This document shows, piece after piece, positions 18,406-26,955 of a stretch of 64,000 bases of DNA. The number at the start of each line of letters is the position of its first letter. Position 1 is the first letter of the stretch. The stretch spans positions 48,446 through 112,445 of the forward strand of contig CAJJAA010000037.1 in the NCBI GenBank assembly GCA_905182025.1, given 5' to 3'. A program made the position numbers and the translations under genes. The notes under the pieces are model-generated. The model searched no databases and had not been told where the DNA came from. It worked only from the letters and a program-made list of their open reading frames with translations. The stretch comes from an uncultured OM182 clade bacterium (GTDB taxonomy: Bacteria; Pseudomonadota; Gammaproteobacteria; Pseudomonadales; Azotimanducaceae).

Positions 18406-19242
18406 TTAAGCCCTTGGCAAACAGCAATGTTTATAACGCTTACCGCTGCCACAGGGACATAGTGCCTTTTTACGGGTCTTGATATTCGTCGCAATGGCGG
18501 ATGCATCTTGTTGATAAAGTTCTGCAAGCGCTGCATAAAGTGCCGGATGCTTGATTTTCATCATGCCGGGTCGTTCAAAAAAGTATTCTGAACTGACCGC
18601 AAAAAACTCCCCACGATTGAATGCGCCGTATTGCCGAATGTTGCTTTTACCTCGATTAATCTCATGGGTTTTCTGACGCATCAATTCAAACCACGGAATC
18701 GAAAACGCATATTCTTTGAGTCGCTCGGGGTATCCGTCACATTCGCCGTCGGCCATATCAATCAGATGAACAAATTCATGAATCCCGACATTTTGTTTGT
18801 CTCGGCTGTTTCGAAAACCGAGTACGAGTGTCGGTTGACTGAGTACCATTTTTCCAGACATCGGACCTGTTCCCACCAGGCCGGTGAATAAAGAGTCTGG
18901 TTGGCCGCACTGAAAGCTTTCATTAAAAGCATTCGGCATTAGAAATACACTTTTAAGGTTAAAGTAATGCCAGTCGGGGAATCCCCAAACAGGTATGATT
19001 GCGCTGGCTGCAACCAACAAGCAGTCTTCATCAGTGACTTCAAATGCTGAGGCTTCAACCGTTGTTGTCAGCAAGAACAGGCGAATACGCTGCTCGAATA
19101 GTTTTCTGTTTTCAGGCGTTAAGACGCGGTAAAAGGCAACGCTTTGCGTAAGGAAGGCGGACCAATTGGGCTGCCACAGCAGGGTTGGACTAGGCCGTTG
19201 TCTTCCGCGAAAATACTGAATCAAATTGCTGATTAAGCCCAC
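18406..19242 (-). CDS. MtfA-family zinc peptidase with C-terminal SEC-C motif
   Basis: A 278-residue soluble protein. Residues ~1-250 match the MtfA (DUF980) peptidase family: the zinc site HEFVHLID (~155) and the downstream GEFFAVSSEYFFERP that supplies the third ligand. E. coli MtfA binds Mlc and controls glucose-PTS expression. The tail CPCGSGKRYKHCC is a SEC-C zinc finger, as at the end of SecA, and is absent from E. coli MtfA. A GTG start at 19242 is used. It lies upstream of the CHAT operon on the same strand, with a 233-bp gap that should hold a promoter. Confidence 0.9.
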   Translation of the reverse strand: MGLISNLIQYFRGRQRPSPTLLWQPNWSAFLTQSVAFYRVLTPENRKLFEQRIRLFLLTTTVEASAFEVTDEDCLLVAASAIIPVWGFPDWHYFNLKSVFLMPNAFNESFQCGQPDSLFTGLVGTGPMSGKMVLSQPTLVLGFRNSRDKQNVGIHEFVHLIDMADGECDGYPERLKEYAFSIPWFELMRQKTHEINRGKSNIRQYGAFNRGEFFAVSSEYFFERPGMMKIKHPALYAALAELYQQDASAIATNIKTRKKALCPCGSGKRYKHCCLPRA

Positions 19243-19393
19243 AGGATACTGGTTTCATAGTTGATTCGTGGCGAAGGTTAGTATTTTGTGGGACGATGGA
19301 CAAGGGGTTTTGGGATAGGCTCTTTGAATAAATAATATAAATAGGTCCGCGCTTAAATCTTCAAAAGAGTTACACAGATATAGAAACAACTAG

Positions 19394-19543
19394 CGCGCTG
19401 TTCAACATTACGTCGCAAGCGACTATCTTCCCCATCAACGGCTATGGCGCAGGGTAGCGGTGAAGGGTGATCGGCCGTTTTATGATCCCGAATTTAAATT
19501 GCAAAAGTCGTTTAAAAGTCGTTTGAAAGAGTTTAGAACGTAA
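19394..19543 (+). pseudogene. C-terminal remnant of a TauD/TfdA dioxygenase
   Basis: Read in one frame, this reads RAVQHYVASDYLPHQRLW, then RRVAVKGDRPFYDPEF to TAA at 19541-19543. It contains the distal iron His and the 2-oxoglutarate Arg of the family. It aligns closely at both protein and DNA level with the end of the intact dioxygenase at 4540-4700. A TAG directly before it and the absence of any N-terminal part show that it is only a fragment. It lies just upstream of the selenoprotein gene. Confidence 0.85.
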
Positions 19544-19594
19544 ATGTTCGCACGTATCAATTTTATCGCTGATACATTAAGGAGTAAGCATTGT

Positions 19595-20083
19595 ATGTCT
19601 GATTTTCTCAGTTCAGGGGACACTTTCCCCTCCATTTCGTTAAATTTGGCCGGCGGCGGTAGCTTCTCATTTCCGCAAGACCTTGAAACGCCGATGACCA
19701 TCGCTTTGTTCTATCGGGGCCATTGGTGACCTTATTGTCGTCGGCTGTTAGCTGGCTATGAAGAACGCCGTGCAGCGTTCTTGGCAGAAGGTGTAAGTAT
19801 CATTGCGGGTACGGTCGATACGGAGCAACAAACCCTTGATGTGTCACGTGACTGGGGTTTTCCCGTTGCTTACGGCATGACGCGTGCCGATGGTGATGCC
19901 ATGGGTGCTTGGTGGGAAGAGCGTCGCGATCACATTCAGCCGAGCGAGTTCGTGATCACAAAAAGCGGCAGGGTGATGATGTCGACCTACAGCAACTCGC
20001 CGATTGGTCGGATGGACCCAGAGGAGGCGCTGACGCTGATTAAATTTTTGAATGCTCAGCGGGCGAAGGCTAAACAAGACTGA
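19595..20083 (+). CDS. Peroxiredoxin-like selenoprotein (in-frame UGA as Sec45)
   Basis: The frame from ATG 19595 (AAGGAG upstream) to the TGA stop at 20081-20083 is 162 codons with one internal TGA at 19727-19729. The context is ALFYRGHW-U-PYCRRLLAGYE, exactly where AhpC/TSA-type thiol proteins carry the first Cys of a CxxC motif, here Sec45 and Cys48. Conserved thioredoxin-fold sequence continues normally after the UGA (SIIAGTVDTEQQTLDVS, DWGFPVAYGMTRADGDAMG, FVITKSGRV), which argues against decay. A SECIS-like hairpin follows at the right distance. Prx-like selenoproteins are known from marine bacteria. It probably reduces peroxides or disulfides. selABCD are not in the window. Confidence 0.85.
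19740..19756 (+). promoter_or_regulatory. SECIS-like hairpin after UGA Sec codon
   Basis: GUCGGCU-GUU-AGCUGGC folds as seven base pairs (two of them G-U) closed by a three-base loop beginning with G. The stem starts 11 nt after the UGA and the loop G is the 18th base after it. This fits bacterial SelB-recognised SECIS elements, for which the loop G should lie about 16-37 nt after UGA, and is near the spacing in E. coli fdhF. Confidence 0.75.
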
Positions 20084-20289
20084 TATATCCCATAAGGGCT
20101 CTGTTTTTCGTTAAAGTGAAGCGGAGTCCTAACCCCGAAATCGGTTGCGCTAGTTAAACAGCGTATCATTTCAGCACTTTAGACTGTCTCAGCGGGCTTA
20201 CCGATGTAACCCAGTGTAACCCTATACCCTTAGGGACCTAATGCCGTCGATTTTTAGCGGCTTAACCACCAGTGAGTAAACTTAACGAA

Positions 20290-20541
20290 ATGACACAAAT
20301 TGAAATTAACAAAGAACCCGTCGAGCTATTCAAAATTCTCAAATTCGAGGGACTTGTTGGCAGTGGCGGTGAAGCAAAATCAGCCATTGCTGACGGGCAA
20401 GTCAAAGTAAATGGTGTTGTTGAAACGCAAAAGCGTAAGAAAATCGTCGCCGGTAATCGCATCGAATTTATGGCGCAAGAATATGAAATAGTGCTTGAGC
20501 AAGCTTCAACAGCTGCCGCTGCAGACATCTCAACTGACTGA
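20290..20541 (+). CDS. S4-domain RNA-binding protein (YbcJ-like)
   Basis: An 83-residue protein built of one S4 domain: KILKFEGLVGSGGEAKSAI, DGQVKVNGVVETQKRKKI and AGNRIEF match E. coli YbcJ through its length. S4 proteins bind structured RNA, probably linked to ribosome assembly or quality control. The ATG at 20290 is chosen; an in-frame GTG at 20272 would add six residues and neither has a strong ribosome site. It is alone between the selenoprotein gene and the epimerase gene. Confidence 0.85.
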   Translation: MTQIEINKEPVELFKILKFEGLVGSGGEAKSAIADGQVKVNGVVETQKRKKIVAGNRIEFMAQEYEIVLEQASTAAAADISTD

Positions 20542-20679
20542 CACATTGATCGGATCAATCGACCAAAAGATCGACTGTAAATCCAAAGCGGGTGAAAGCG
20601 AACAGACCTTAGAGAACAAAATCAGATCAGTTCAAGTATCATTGAGCGGTCAATAAAAACATAAATAGGGAGAACATAG

Positions 20680-21750
20680 ATGGCACCAATACCCCAGGGC
20701 GGAACAGTTGCAGTAACCGGTAGTGCAGGATTTATCGGTGGTTGGCTCGTGCGGCAGCTTTTAGACGAGGGTTACCGGGTGCGTGCCTGCGTTCGAGATA
20801 CGAGCGATGATGCCAAGGTCAGTTTTCTAAAGGAGATGCCAGGATACGCATCCGGACGATTGACGCTACATTCGGCCAATCTTGATGAGGCGGGTTGCTT
20901 TGATGAGATATTTAAAGGCTGTCAGGGTGTCGCGCATTTGTCACATGTGTCGAGTTACGATGACATGGACTATGTCAAAATGGTTTGTGATCACGTTATT
21001 AACAGTGTCAATCAGTCGGAAACAGTCAACCGTGTTGTGGTCACGTCGAGCATTGCAGCGGTTATGTCGGAAACCGATACGCAGGAGCTTGTGCGTCGCC
21101 CAGTTCTGTACGAAGACCGATATCCAGATGAGCAAAACCCCAATCGGCAGACGAATCGGGGTCAAGGTTATTCCATGGGTAAGGTGCTAGCTGAGCGGGC
21201 CTTTGCTGATGCCGCTGAGGAAAGTGGACGCTGGGATGCGATCACCTGCTGCCCAGGTGACAACGTGGGTCCTATACTTTCTGCGCATCAAAAGAACTTC
21301 GGTCCTTGGCAACATCACATTGAAACGATGCTGCTAGGTAAGTACTCACAGAATGTCATGGGTGCATATCGGGCTTGGTTCACTGTTGACGTGAGAGACG
21401 TCGCAGAGGCGCATATAAGAATGCTTGAAAGCGTCAATGTGTATAACGGCGAGCGTTTTATTGCCTGGTCCACAGAGACACGTGATGTCGAAGATATTTG
21501 CGCAAGTATTGATCGTCTTCTGCCTGAACTCGGTTTTGCAGGCGCGGAACTCGTTGATCCACTGCCAGATAAGGTGAAAGCAAAAGAAGCTGAATTTCGA
21601 GCGATATGGCGTGGCTGTGAACTCCGTAATGATCGTATTCGAGAAGCTCTCGATATGGAATTTCGTCCACTGGATGTTTCGATTCGAGACTGTGTCGAAT
21701 CGCTGATCTGCGTGGGCAAAGTAGCGCCAGTGAAAAAGCCAGGGTTTTAG
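20680..21750 (+). CDS. NAD-dependent epimerase/reductase (extended SDR)
   Basis: A 356-residue extended short-chain dehydrogenase. The cofactor loop is GSAGFIGGWLVRQLL (~15-29) and the catalytic Tyr-Lys pair is in GYSMGKVLAE (~165). The Arg following the nucleotide fold suggests NADP, as in dihydroflavonol-4-reductase and cinnamoyl-CoA reductase relatives. The substrate is probably an aldehyde or ketone of a catabolic pathway. A GGGAGA ribosome site precedes the ATG by seven bases. A strong hairpin follows the stop, so this gene is probably transcribed alone. Confidence 0.88.
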   Translation: MAPIPQGGTVAVTGSAGFIGGWLVRQLLDEGYRVRACVRDTSDDAKVSFLKEMPGYASGRLTLHSANLDEAGCFDEIFKGCQGVAHLSHVSSYDDMDYVKMVCDHVINSVNQSETVNRVVVTSSIAAVMSETDTQELVRRPVLYEDRYPDEQNPNRQTNRGQGYSMGKVLAERAFADAAEESGRWDAITCCPGDNVGPILSAHQKNFGPWQHHIETMLLGKYSQNVMGAYRAWFTVDVRDVAEAHIRMLESVNVYNGERFIAWSTETRDVEDICASIDRLLPELGFAGAELVDPLPDKVKAKEAEFRAIWRGCELRNDRIREALDMEFRPLDVSIRDCVESLICVGKVAPVKKPGF

Positions 21751-21764
21751 TTTAATCAGCTATT

Positions 21765-21794
21765 TGGTGAGGAGCACTGACGTGCTCTTCACCA
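21765..21794 (+). terminator. Hairpin terminator of the epimerase gene
   Basis: Arms at 21765-21777 and 21782-21794 (TGGTGAGGAGCAC and GTGCTCTTCACCA) pair over 13 positions with one G-U wobble around a TGAC loop. It begins 15 bp after the stop codon. No U-tract follows directly. Confidence 0.6.
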
Positions 21795-21926
21795 TTAGTC
21801 ATGCGTTTTTGGCGCAGACATATCAGATAGTACGCAAATCGTACCCAGCTCGATAATCCGCAACACAATTCAGATAGTTTTACTGAGCTAATTGTTTTAA
21901 ACAATGAATGGTTTGATCCACAGCTC

Positions 21927-22082
21927 ATGGCAACGAAAGAAATTAATCAATATTACGATGCGACTACCAGCCGTGAGGCGCGAGCTGATCTGGCATTTGC
22001 CGTGAGCTTGCTGCCGAAAAGTGGCTATCTGTCGTTCTATGCCAAAAAGAGAACTTCTGGCTGGCATCTAATTGACAGGTAG
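21927..22082 (+). pseudogene. Short ORF, possible methyltransferase remnant
   Basis: Fifty-one codons from ATG 21927 to TAG 22080-22082. The start, KEINQYYDATTSREARADL, resembles the N-terminal region of class I SAM-dependent methyltransferases, which should then continue into a DCGCGxG cofactor loop. Here it instead ends in AKKRTSGWHLIDR. It could be a truncated relic or an independent small protein; no ribosome site is seen. Confidence 0.35.
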
Positions 22083-22106
22083 AGGACAATTCGCGCCTCT
22101 GAATCA

Positions 22107-23894
22107 ATGATTAACGATATGACCGACTATCAAGCCCCGACCGAAGACATAAACTTTGTACTCACCGAACTTGCCGGTTTAGGTTCGATTTGTGAGCAAA
22201 GTGCCTTTGAAGAAAGTTCGCCCGAGCTTATTGCAACAGTGCTAGATGAAGCAGCGAAATTTGCCCGAGGCGTACTTGCGCCTTTGAATAAAGTTGGCGA
22301 CTTGATTGGCACAAAAATTGTTGGCGAGCAGGTGAGAGAGGCCAGCGGTTTTTCCGAGGCTTACCAACAATTCACTGATGCAGGTTGGACCGCGCTGCCT
22401 TGTAACCCTAACTACGGCGGCATGGGTTTACCCGAGGTTGTTGGTATTGCCACGATGGAGATGTGGTCAGCGGCGAATGTGAGCTTTGCCCTGTGTCCCA
22501 TGCTTGGGCAGGGCGCTATCGAGGCGATCGAATCCCACGCGAGTGATTATCTGAGAGAGACTTACCTGCACAAAATGATTTCCGGTGAATGGACCGGCAC
22601 AATGAATTTGACTGAGTCTCAAGCGGGTTCAGATTTGGCGGCAATTAAAACCAAGGCGACAAAAGACGGTGATGCCTATCGCATAGAAGGTACCAAGATC
22701 TACATCACTTGGGGCGATCACAGTATGACCGAGAACATCGTGCATTTGGTGCTTGCAAGATTAGAAGGTGCGCCGCAGGGGGTTAAAGGTATATCGCTTT
22801 TCCTTGTGCCTAAATATCTTGTTGATGCCGACGGTAATACGCTGGGGCATAACGATGTTTATGCCACGGGTGTTGAACACAAAATTGGTATTCATGGCAG
22901 TCCAACCTGCGTTATGACCTATGGCGCAAAAGGTGAGGGTGCGATCGGGTACCTGGTGGGTGAACAGAATATGGGGCTGGCCTATATGTTCACGATGATG
23001 AATCACGCCAGAATCAATGTGGGCGTGCAGGGTGTGGCGCTAGCCGATCGAGCCTACCAACAGGCTGTGCGCTACGCTTCAGATAGGGTTCAGGGCGCAG
23101 TGGCCGGTCATGACAATGCGACAATTATTGATCATCCTGACGTACAACGAATGCTCATGCTGATGCGCTCTCTGGCGGAAGGCTCTAGAGCTCTGTGTTA
23201 TGTCACTGCGGGTAGTTTTGATATGGCTCATCATGGCGATGACGAAACTCAAAAGATGTCATTCGTAGCGCGCGGCGAGTTACTTACGCCGATCGCAAAA
23301 GCCTGGTCGACTGAAATGTCACAAGAGGTCACCTCCTTGGGCGTGCAGATCCACGGTGGTATGGGTTACATCGAGGAAACAGGTGCGGCGCAATTTATGC
23401 GCGATGCCAGAATCACGACCATTTATGAAGGCACAACAGGCATACAAGCGAACGATTTCATTGGTCGAAAGGTCATTCGCGATCGCGGTACCGAACTCAA
23501 TAAGCTGCTGGAAGAAATGCGCGTTGATGAGATAAGGCTGCATCAAAGTGCAGGCTTGGAATTGGTTGCAGTAGGGTTGAGTACTGCGATCGAAGAACTG
23601 CAACAAACCTTGGACTGGATATTAGAACACCATGAGGTAAACCCGTCGGTTGTAGGCGCCGCTGCATTTAATTTCTTAATGGGCGCGGGTACCTGTATAA
23701 CCGGATGGTTGATGGCTCGAGCATCGCTAGCCTGTCAGGATCGGGGTGGTGATGAATTTTCGCAGAGAAAAATTACGACTGCGGGATTTTATGCGAATCA
23801 CGTCTTGCCTCGAACACACGCTTATCTATCTGCAGTCCGAGCGAGCGATAATGAAAACGTTATGTTGTCCGGCGAAGCATTTTTCGATCGTTAG
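22107..23894 (+). CDS. Acyl-CoA dehydrogenase (DmdC-like, large type)
   Basis: A 595-residue FAD-dependent dehydrogenase, longer than the ~380-residue classical type and matching the ~600-residue group that includes 3-methylmercaptopropionyl-CoA dehydrogenase. Visible blocks: MNLTESQAGSDL (FAD and substrate contacts, ~170), VQIHGGMGYIEE (~415), and the catalytic Glu in YEGTTGIQ (~438). The C-terminal extension is typical of the group. It introduces a double bond at C2-C3 of an acyl-CoA; the true substrate is not decided by sequence. An in-frame ATG at 22119 is a possible later start. An SDR gene follows 65 bp downstream. Confidence 0.92.
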   Translation: MINDMTDYQAPTEDINFVLTELAGLGSICEQSAFEESSPELIATVLDEAAKFARGVLAPLNKVGDLIGTKIVGEQVREASGFSEAYQQFTDAGWTALPCNPNYGGMGLPEVVGIATMEMWSAANVSFALCPMLGQGAIEAIESHASDYLRETYLHKMISGEWTGTMNLTESQAGSDLAAIKTKATKDGDAYRIEGTKIYITWGDHSMTENIVHLVLARLEGAPQGVKGISLFLVPKYLVDADGNTLGHNDVYATGVEHKIGIHGSPTCVMTYGAKGEGAIGYLVGEQNMGLAYMFTMMNHARINVGVQGVALADRAYQQAVRYASDRVQGAVAGHDNATIIDHPDVQRMLMLMRSLAEGSRALCYVTAGSFDMAHHGDDETQKMSFVARGELLTPIAKAWSTEMSQEVTSLGVQIHGGMGYIEETGAAQFMRDARITTIYEGTTGIQANDFIGRKVIRDRGTELNKLLEEMRVDEIRLHQSAGLELVAVGLSTAIEELQQTLDWILEHHEVNPSVVGAAAFNFLMGAGTCITGWLMARASLACQDRGGDEFSQRKITTAGFYANHVLPRTHAYLSAVRASDNENVMLSGEAFFDR

Positions 23895-23959
23895 ATTACG
23901 GTTTTTTTGATGCTAAAAGGGCTGGGTGATAACTCGAAGAAGCGAATCGTAGAGGTTTG

Positions 23960-24802
23960 ATGATGAAGCTAAATGAAATTATGGTCAGCGGTCGTGCCGC
24001 GGTCATTACCGGTGGTGCCAATGGTATTGGCTTGGCGAGTGCGAAGGCCTTCGCCAAGGCAGGCATGAACGTCTGTATTGCTGACAATGATGAAGCTCAG
24101 CTGAAAATCGCAGCCTCTGAAATGGCCAATTTCGATACGCAGGTGATATTCGTGCAGACCGATGTTGCAGATTTTGACTCGGTCATGGCTTTACGTGAAA
24201 AGGTGCAGGCAAACTTCGATGATGTTGCCATTGTTATGAATAATGCGGGCATTGGTGCTGGCGGCGGCGCGATGACAAACCTGTCGGGCTGGCAAAAAGT
24301 GATGTCGGTTAATCTGTTCGGCATCGTGCATGGTGTTCAGGCTTTTTCGCCAATGCTGATCGAGCAGGGCCGTCCCGCTGTGATTATTAACACCGGCTCA
24401 AAACAAGGGCTGACGAACCCGCCGGGTAATGCTGCCTACAATGCCAGTAAAGCGGGGGTGCGATTTCTAACAGAATCTTTGGCGCATGAGCTTAGAAATA
24501 CACAAGGCTGTGAGGTTTCGGCTCACCTGCTGGTTCCTGGTTTCACCTACACCGGCTTAATCAGCAAACGCGTGCCGGAAAAGCCCGATGCGGCTTGGTC
24601 ACCGGCGCAGGTTGTCGAGTTTATGCTTGAAGCACTTGCAGCTGGGGATTTTTATATTATCTGTCCTGATAACGATGTGACGGTCGCGCTGGATCGTCGT
24701 CGGATAGAATGGAATACGCGAGATGTTGTCGAAAATCGACCCGCCTTGTCTCGTTGGCATCCAGATTATGCCGAAGAGTTTGCGGATTTCGTTCAATCCT
24801 AA
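23960..24802 (+). CDS. SDR family oxidoreductase
   Basis: A 280-residue classical short-chain dehydrogenase with the Rossmann motif TGGANGIG (~17-24), NNAG (~92) and the YNASK catalytic pair (~160) preceded by INTGSKQG carrying the Ser. It likely oxidises or reduces a hydroxyacyl or alcohol intermediate. It begins 65 bp after the acyl-CoA dehydrogenase stop, so co-transcription and a shared pathway are plausible. Two adjacent ATG codons (23960 and 23963) share an AGAGG ribosome site; either may be used. Confidence 0.9.
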   Translation: MMKLNEIMVSGRAAVITGGANGIGLASAKAFAKAGMNVCIADNDEAQLKIAASEMANFDTQVIFVQTDVADFDSVMALREKVQANFDDVAIVMNNAGIGAGGGAMTNLSGWQKVMSVNLFGIVHGVQAFSPMLIEQGRPAVIINTGSKQGLTNPPGNAAYNASKAGVRFLTESLAHELRNTQGCEVSAHLLVPGFTYTGLISKRVPEKPDAAWSPAQVVEFMLEALAAGDFYIICPDNDVTVALDRRRIEWNTRDVVENRPALSRWHPDYAEEFADFVQS

Positions 24803-25048
24803 GCAAGGGCGCGAGTGCGTAATAGGTTGGTATGACGTCGACATCTGACTATGCATCGCGCCATCTCTCACACTATCGATAAACTAGTTTAGCCTGAGAT
24901 CAATATTGTATTTCGTTAACAGATGCGCACGCTTTGAAGGGTTAGTCGCTTTCATCAAGCGTTTCCCAAACCCAGCCAAGTTTAATTTCACCGGCTCTCG
25001 TGAACGCTAGTATTAGGGGTAACCGAAGAATTGATCGAAGTAGGCCAA

Positions 25049-25360
25049 ATGATGAAAACTTTATATACCGTTAGAAGTAACCCAATTAAGGGGTGCGAGA
25101 CAGAATTTAACAATTGGTACAGCAATGTTCATTTGCCGGAGGTGATGAAAATTGATGGTTTTTTATCCGCTAATCGCTTCAAGCTCGCCGATGTGCAGGT
25201 CGTGAAGGCTCAAGCCTATGGATATATGGCGATCTATGAAATTGATAGCAATGATGTGCCAGGCACGCTGCGTAACCTCCAGCAAGCAACCTGGTTGAAT
25301 ATGGGTGACTCGATCGACCTTTCTAGCCTCGATATATCAATCTTTGAATCGATTGAATGA
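25049..25360 (+). CDS. EthD/DUF4286-like small dimeric alpha-beta protein
   Basis: A 103-residue protein with the ferredoxin-like alpha/beta pattern of EthD and DUF4286 proteins: NNWYSNVHLPEVMKIDGF (~21-38) contains the typical W-Y...HxPE...GF signature, followed by YMAIYEIDS. Relatives occur near catabolic operons and are often of unknown role. An ATG at 25049 with AGTAGG upstream is used; a TTG at 25031 is the other option. It converges with the VOC gene, whose stop is 17 bp away. Confidence 0.75.
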   Translation: MMKTLYTVRSNPIKGCETEFNNWYSNVHLPEVMKIDGFLSANRFKLADVQVVKAQAYGYMAIYEIDSNDVPGTLRNLQQATWLNMGDSIDLSSLDISIFESIE

Positions 25361-25376
25361 AAGCGGTTGTTGATGC

Positions 25377-25829
25377 CTAAAAACTTTCCACCAATTCAAG
25401 ATAAGTACCGTCCGGGTCTTTAAAGCAAAAAAAACGACTGCCGTGTCCGTTGTCCATCGTGACAGTGCCGGGCGGTCCAACAATTTCGACACCAGCTAGC
25501 TCAAGAAAACGTAAATCGGCGTCTAGGTCTGAAGACATCAGCGCAATGCGCGCAAGGCCCGTGTGATACAGATGCGGGTAGGGTGGCGCGGTGTCGCTCG
25601 GATCTTTCCATTGCAGCAAGTCGATCACCATGGGTGGATTCGCGCCCTTTAAGGTAAACAGTGCGCCCTGCACCTTGTAGGGTTTCATGCCTACGGCGGC
25701 GGCCACTTCGGCGGTATTGGTTTCCGGTACCTGCCAAAATTCTTCGAAACCTAACATTTCATAAAAGGCTTTCGAGGTTTTATAGTCTGAGCAATTGATA
25801 TTGATATGGACCATGCCGGTGATGTTCAT
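25377..25829 (-). CDS. VOC (glyoxalase/bleomycin resistance) family protein
   Basis: A 150-residue single-domain VOC protein. The N-terminal MVHININCSDYKTSKAFYEMLGF provides a metal-ligand His and the C-terminal FKDPDGTYLELVE the Glu ligand, as in glyoxalase I-type enzymes. The reaction is unknown and could be an isomerase, ring-cleaving dioxygenase or epimerase. The ATG at 25829 has GGGAG eight bases upstream. It lies downstream of the broken SDR gene on the same strand, 52 bp apart. Confidence 0.88.
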   Translation of the reverse strand: MNITGMVHININCSDYKTSKAFYEMLGFEEFWQVPETNTAEVAAAVGMKPYKVQGALFTLKGANPPMVIDLLQWKDPSDTAPPYPHLYHTGLARIALMSSDLDADLRFLELAGVEIVGPPGTVTMDNGHGSRFFCFKDPDGTYLELVESF

Positions 25830-25881
25830 CGTTCTCGCTCCCAATTTTCAGTGCTGTTCAGTGGTGTTCCGGCTGTTGTGT

Positions 25882-26641
25882 TTAGACGACGGTATCGGCA
25901 TTGTCGATAACCATCTCGGTGCCATTAACATGCTTTGACGCATCAGAGATTAAATAGGTCACCATGTGGGCAATATCATCCGGTTCGCCAATGCCCATGT
26001 CTTTGCGGCCTTGTTCAACGTCAGGCAATGCGGTCATGTCGATGCCTGCGAGTGTTTTAACAGCTGTGTGCACCATCGGTGTGCTGATACTGCCAGGGTG
26101 GATTGAGTTGCAACGAATGCCCAGTTTTTGTTGTTTGCAGTGAACCGCGATCGATTTAGTCATGGCCCTAATGCCGCCTTTTGCTGCGCTATAGGCAAGA
26201 TAAGCCGGTATGCCCACCAAGGCTGCGGTTGAGGACATGTTAATGATCGAGCCACCACCGGATTTTTTCATTAGCTCAATTGCAGACTGACAACCCCAGA
26301 ATGTGCCATCAAGATGGATAGACATGGTGCGTCGCCACTGTTCGGTAGGTTGTGGATTCGATATCCGCAATAACAGCAATGCCTGCGTTGTTAACCAGAC
26401 CGTCCAATCTTCCAAAATCTTTTTCAACCCAATGCATCAAATCTGCCCAGCGTGATTCGCTTGATACATCTTGTTCAAAAAACGTCGCGCCAATCTCTTT
26501 TGCGATCCTTTCGCCAGCATCAGTATTGATATCCGTCATGATGACCGTCGCGGCCTCAGCGGCGAGCATGCGAGCATCTGCTTCACCGAGCCCCGATGCG
26601 GCGCCAGTGACGATAACAACTTTGTCTTTAACACTAATCAT
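25882..26641 (-). pseudogene. SDR family oxidoreductase, frameshifted
   Basis: From ATG 26641 (AAGGAAAC upstream) the frame reads a classical SDR: TGAASGLGEADARML (~12), NNAGI (~88). It departs after ADIESTT at about 26347. Skipping one base there continues TEQWRRTMSIHLDGTFWG, NMSSTAALVGIPAYLAYSAAK with the catalytic YSAAK, and CNSIHPGSISTPM to the stop at 25882. Restored length is ~252 residues, normal for the family. The GGTAGGT context on the plus strand holds one extra A. It faces the TPR lipoprotein gene divergently. Confidence 0.8.
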
Positions 26642-26955
26642 TTTGTTTCCTTGAACGATACGGGTTCGATTTTTAGTGGTTGCAGGGTGGTTCTCTCTCT
26701 CTATTTATAAATACAGGCAGCAGGTATGTGCTCAATAATCACACGCTGTGCGCGAGATTTCAAAATCACATACGCAGTATGTTGTCGAAACGATAATCGA
26801 CGTTACAATTACACTAGCATAATTGAGGCGCCGGTTTGTCAATGTGGGTATGCTTTAACCAGTTGTATGTTGTTTATTAGTAGGGCGTGGGCAGCTCAGC
26901 ATGCCTATCTGAATGTGATCGTTAACGTTTTTAAAATAAGAAAGGCAAACACAAT
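26642..26955. other. Divergent intergenic region
   Basis: These 314 bp separate the broken SDR gene (minus) from the TPR lipoprotein gene (plus) and must hold both promoters. AT-rich stretches are present, but I could not single out a convincing promoter or operator. No gene is seen. Confidence 0.4.

Noticed and set aside
19727..19729. In-frame TGA read as a simple nonsense mutation
   Set aside because: Its position at a redox Cys site, the intact downstream frame and the hairpin at SECIS distance make recoding more likely than decay.
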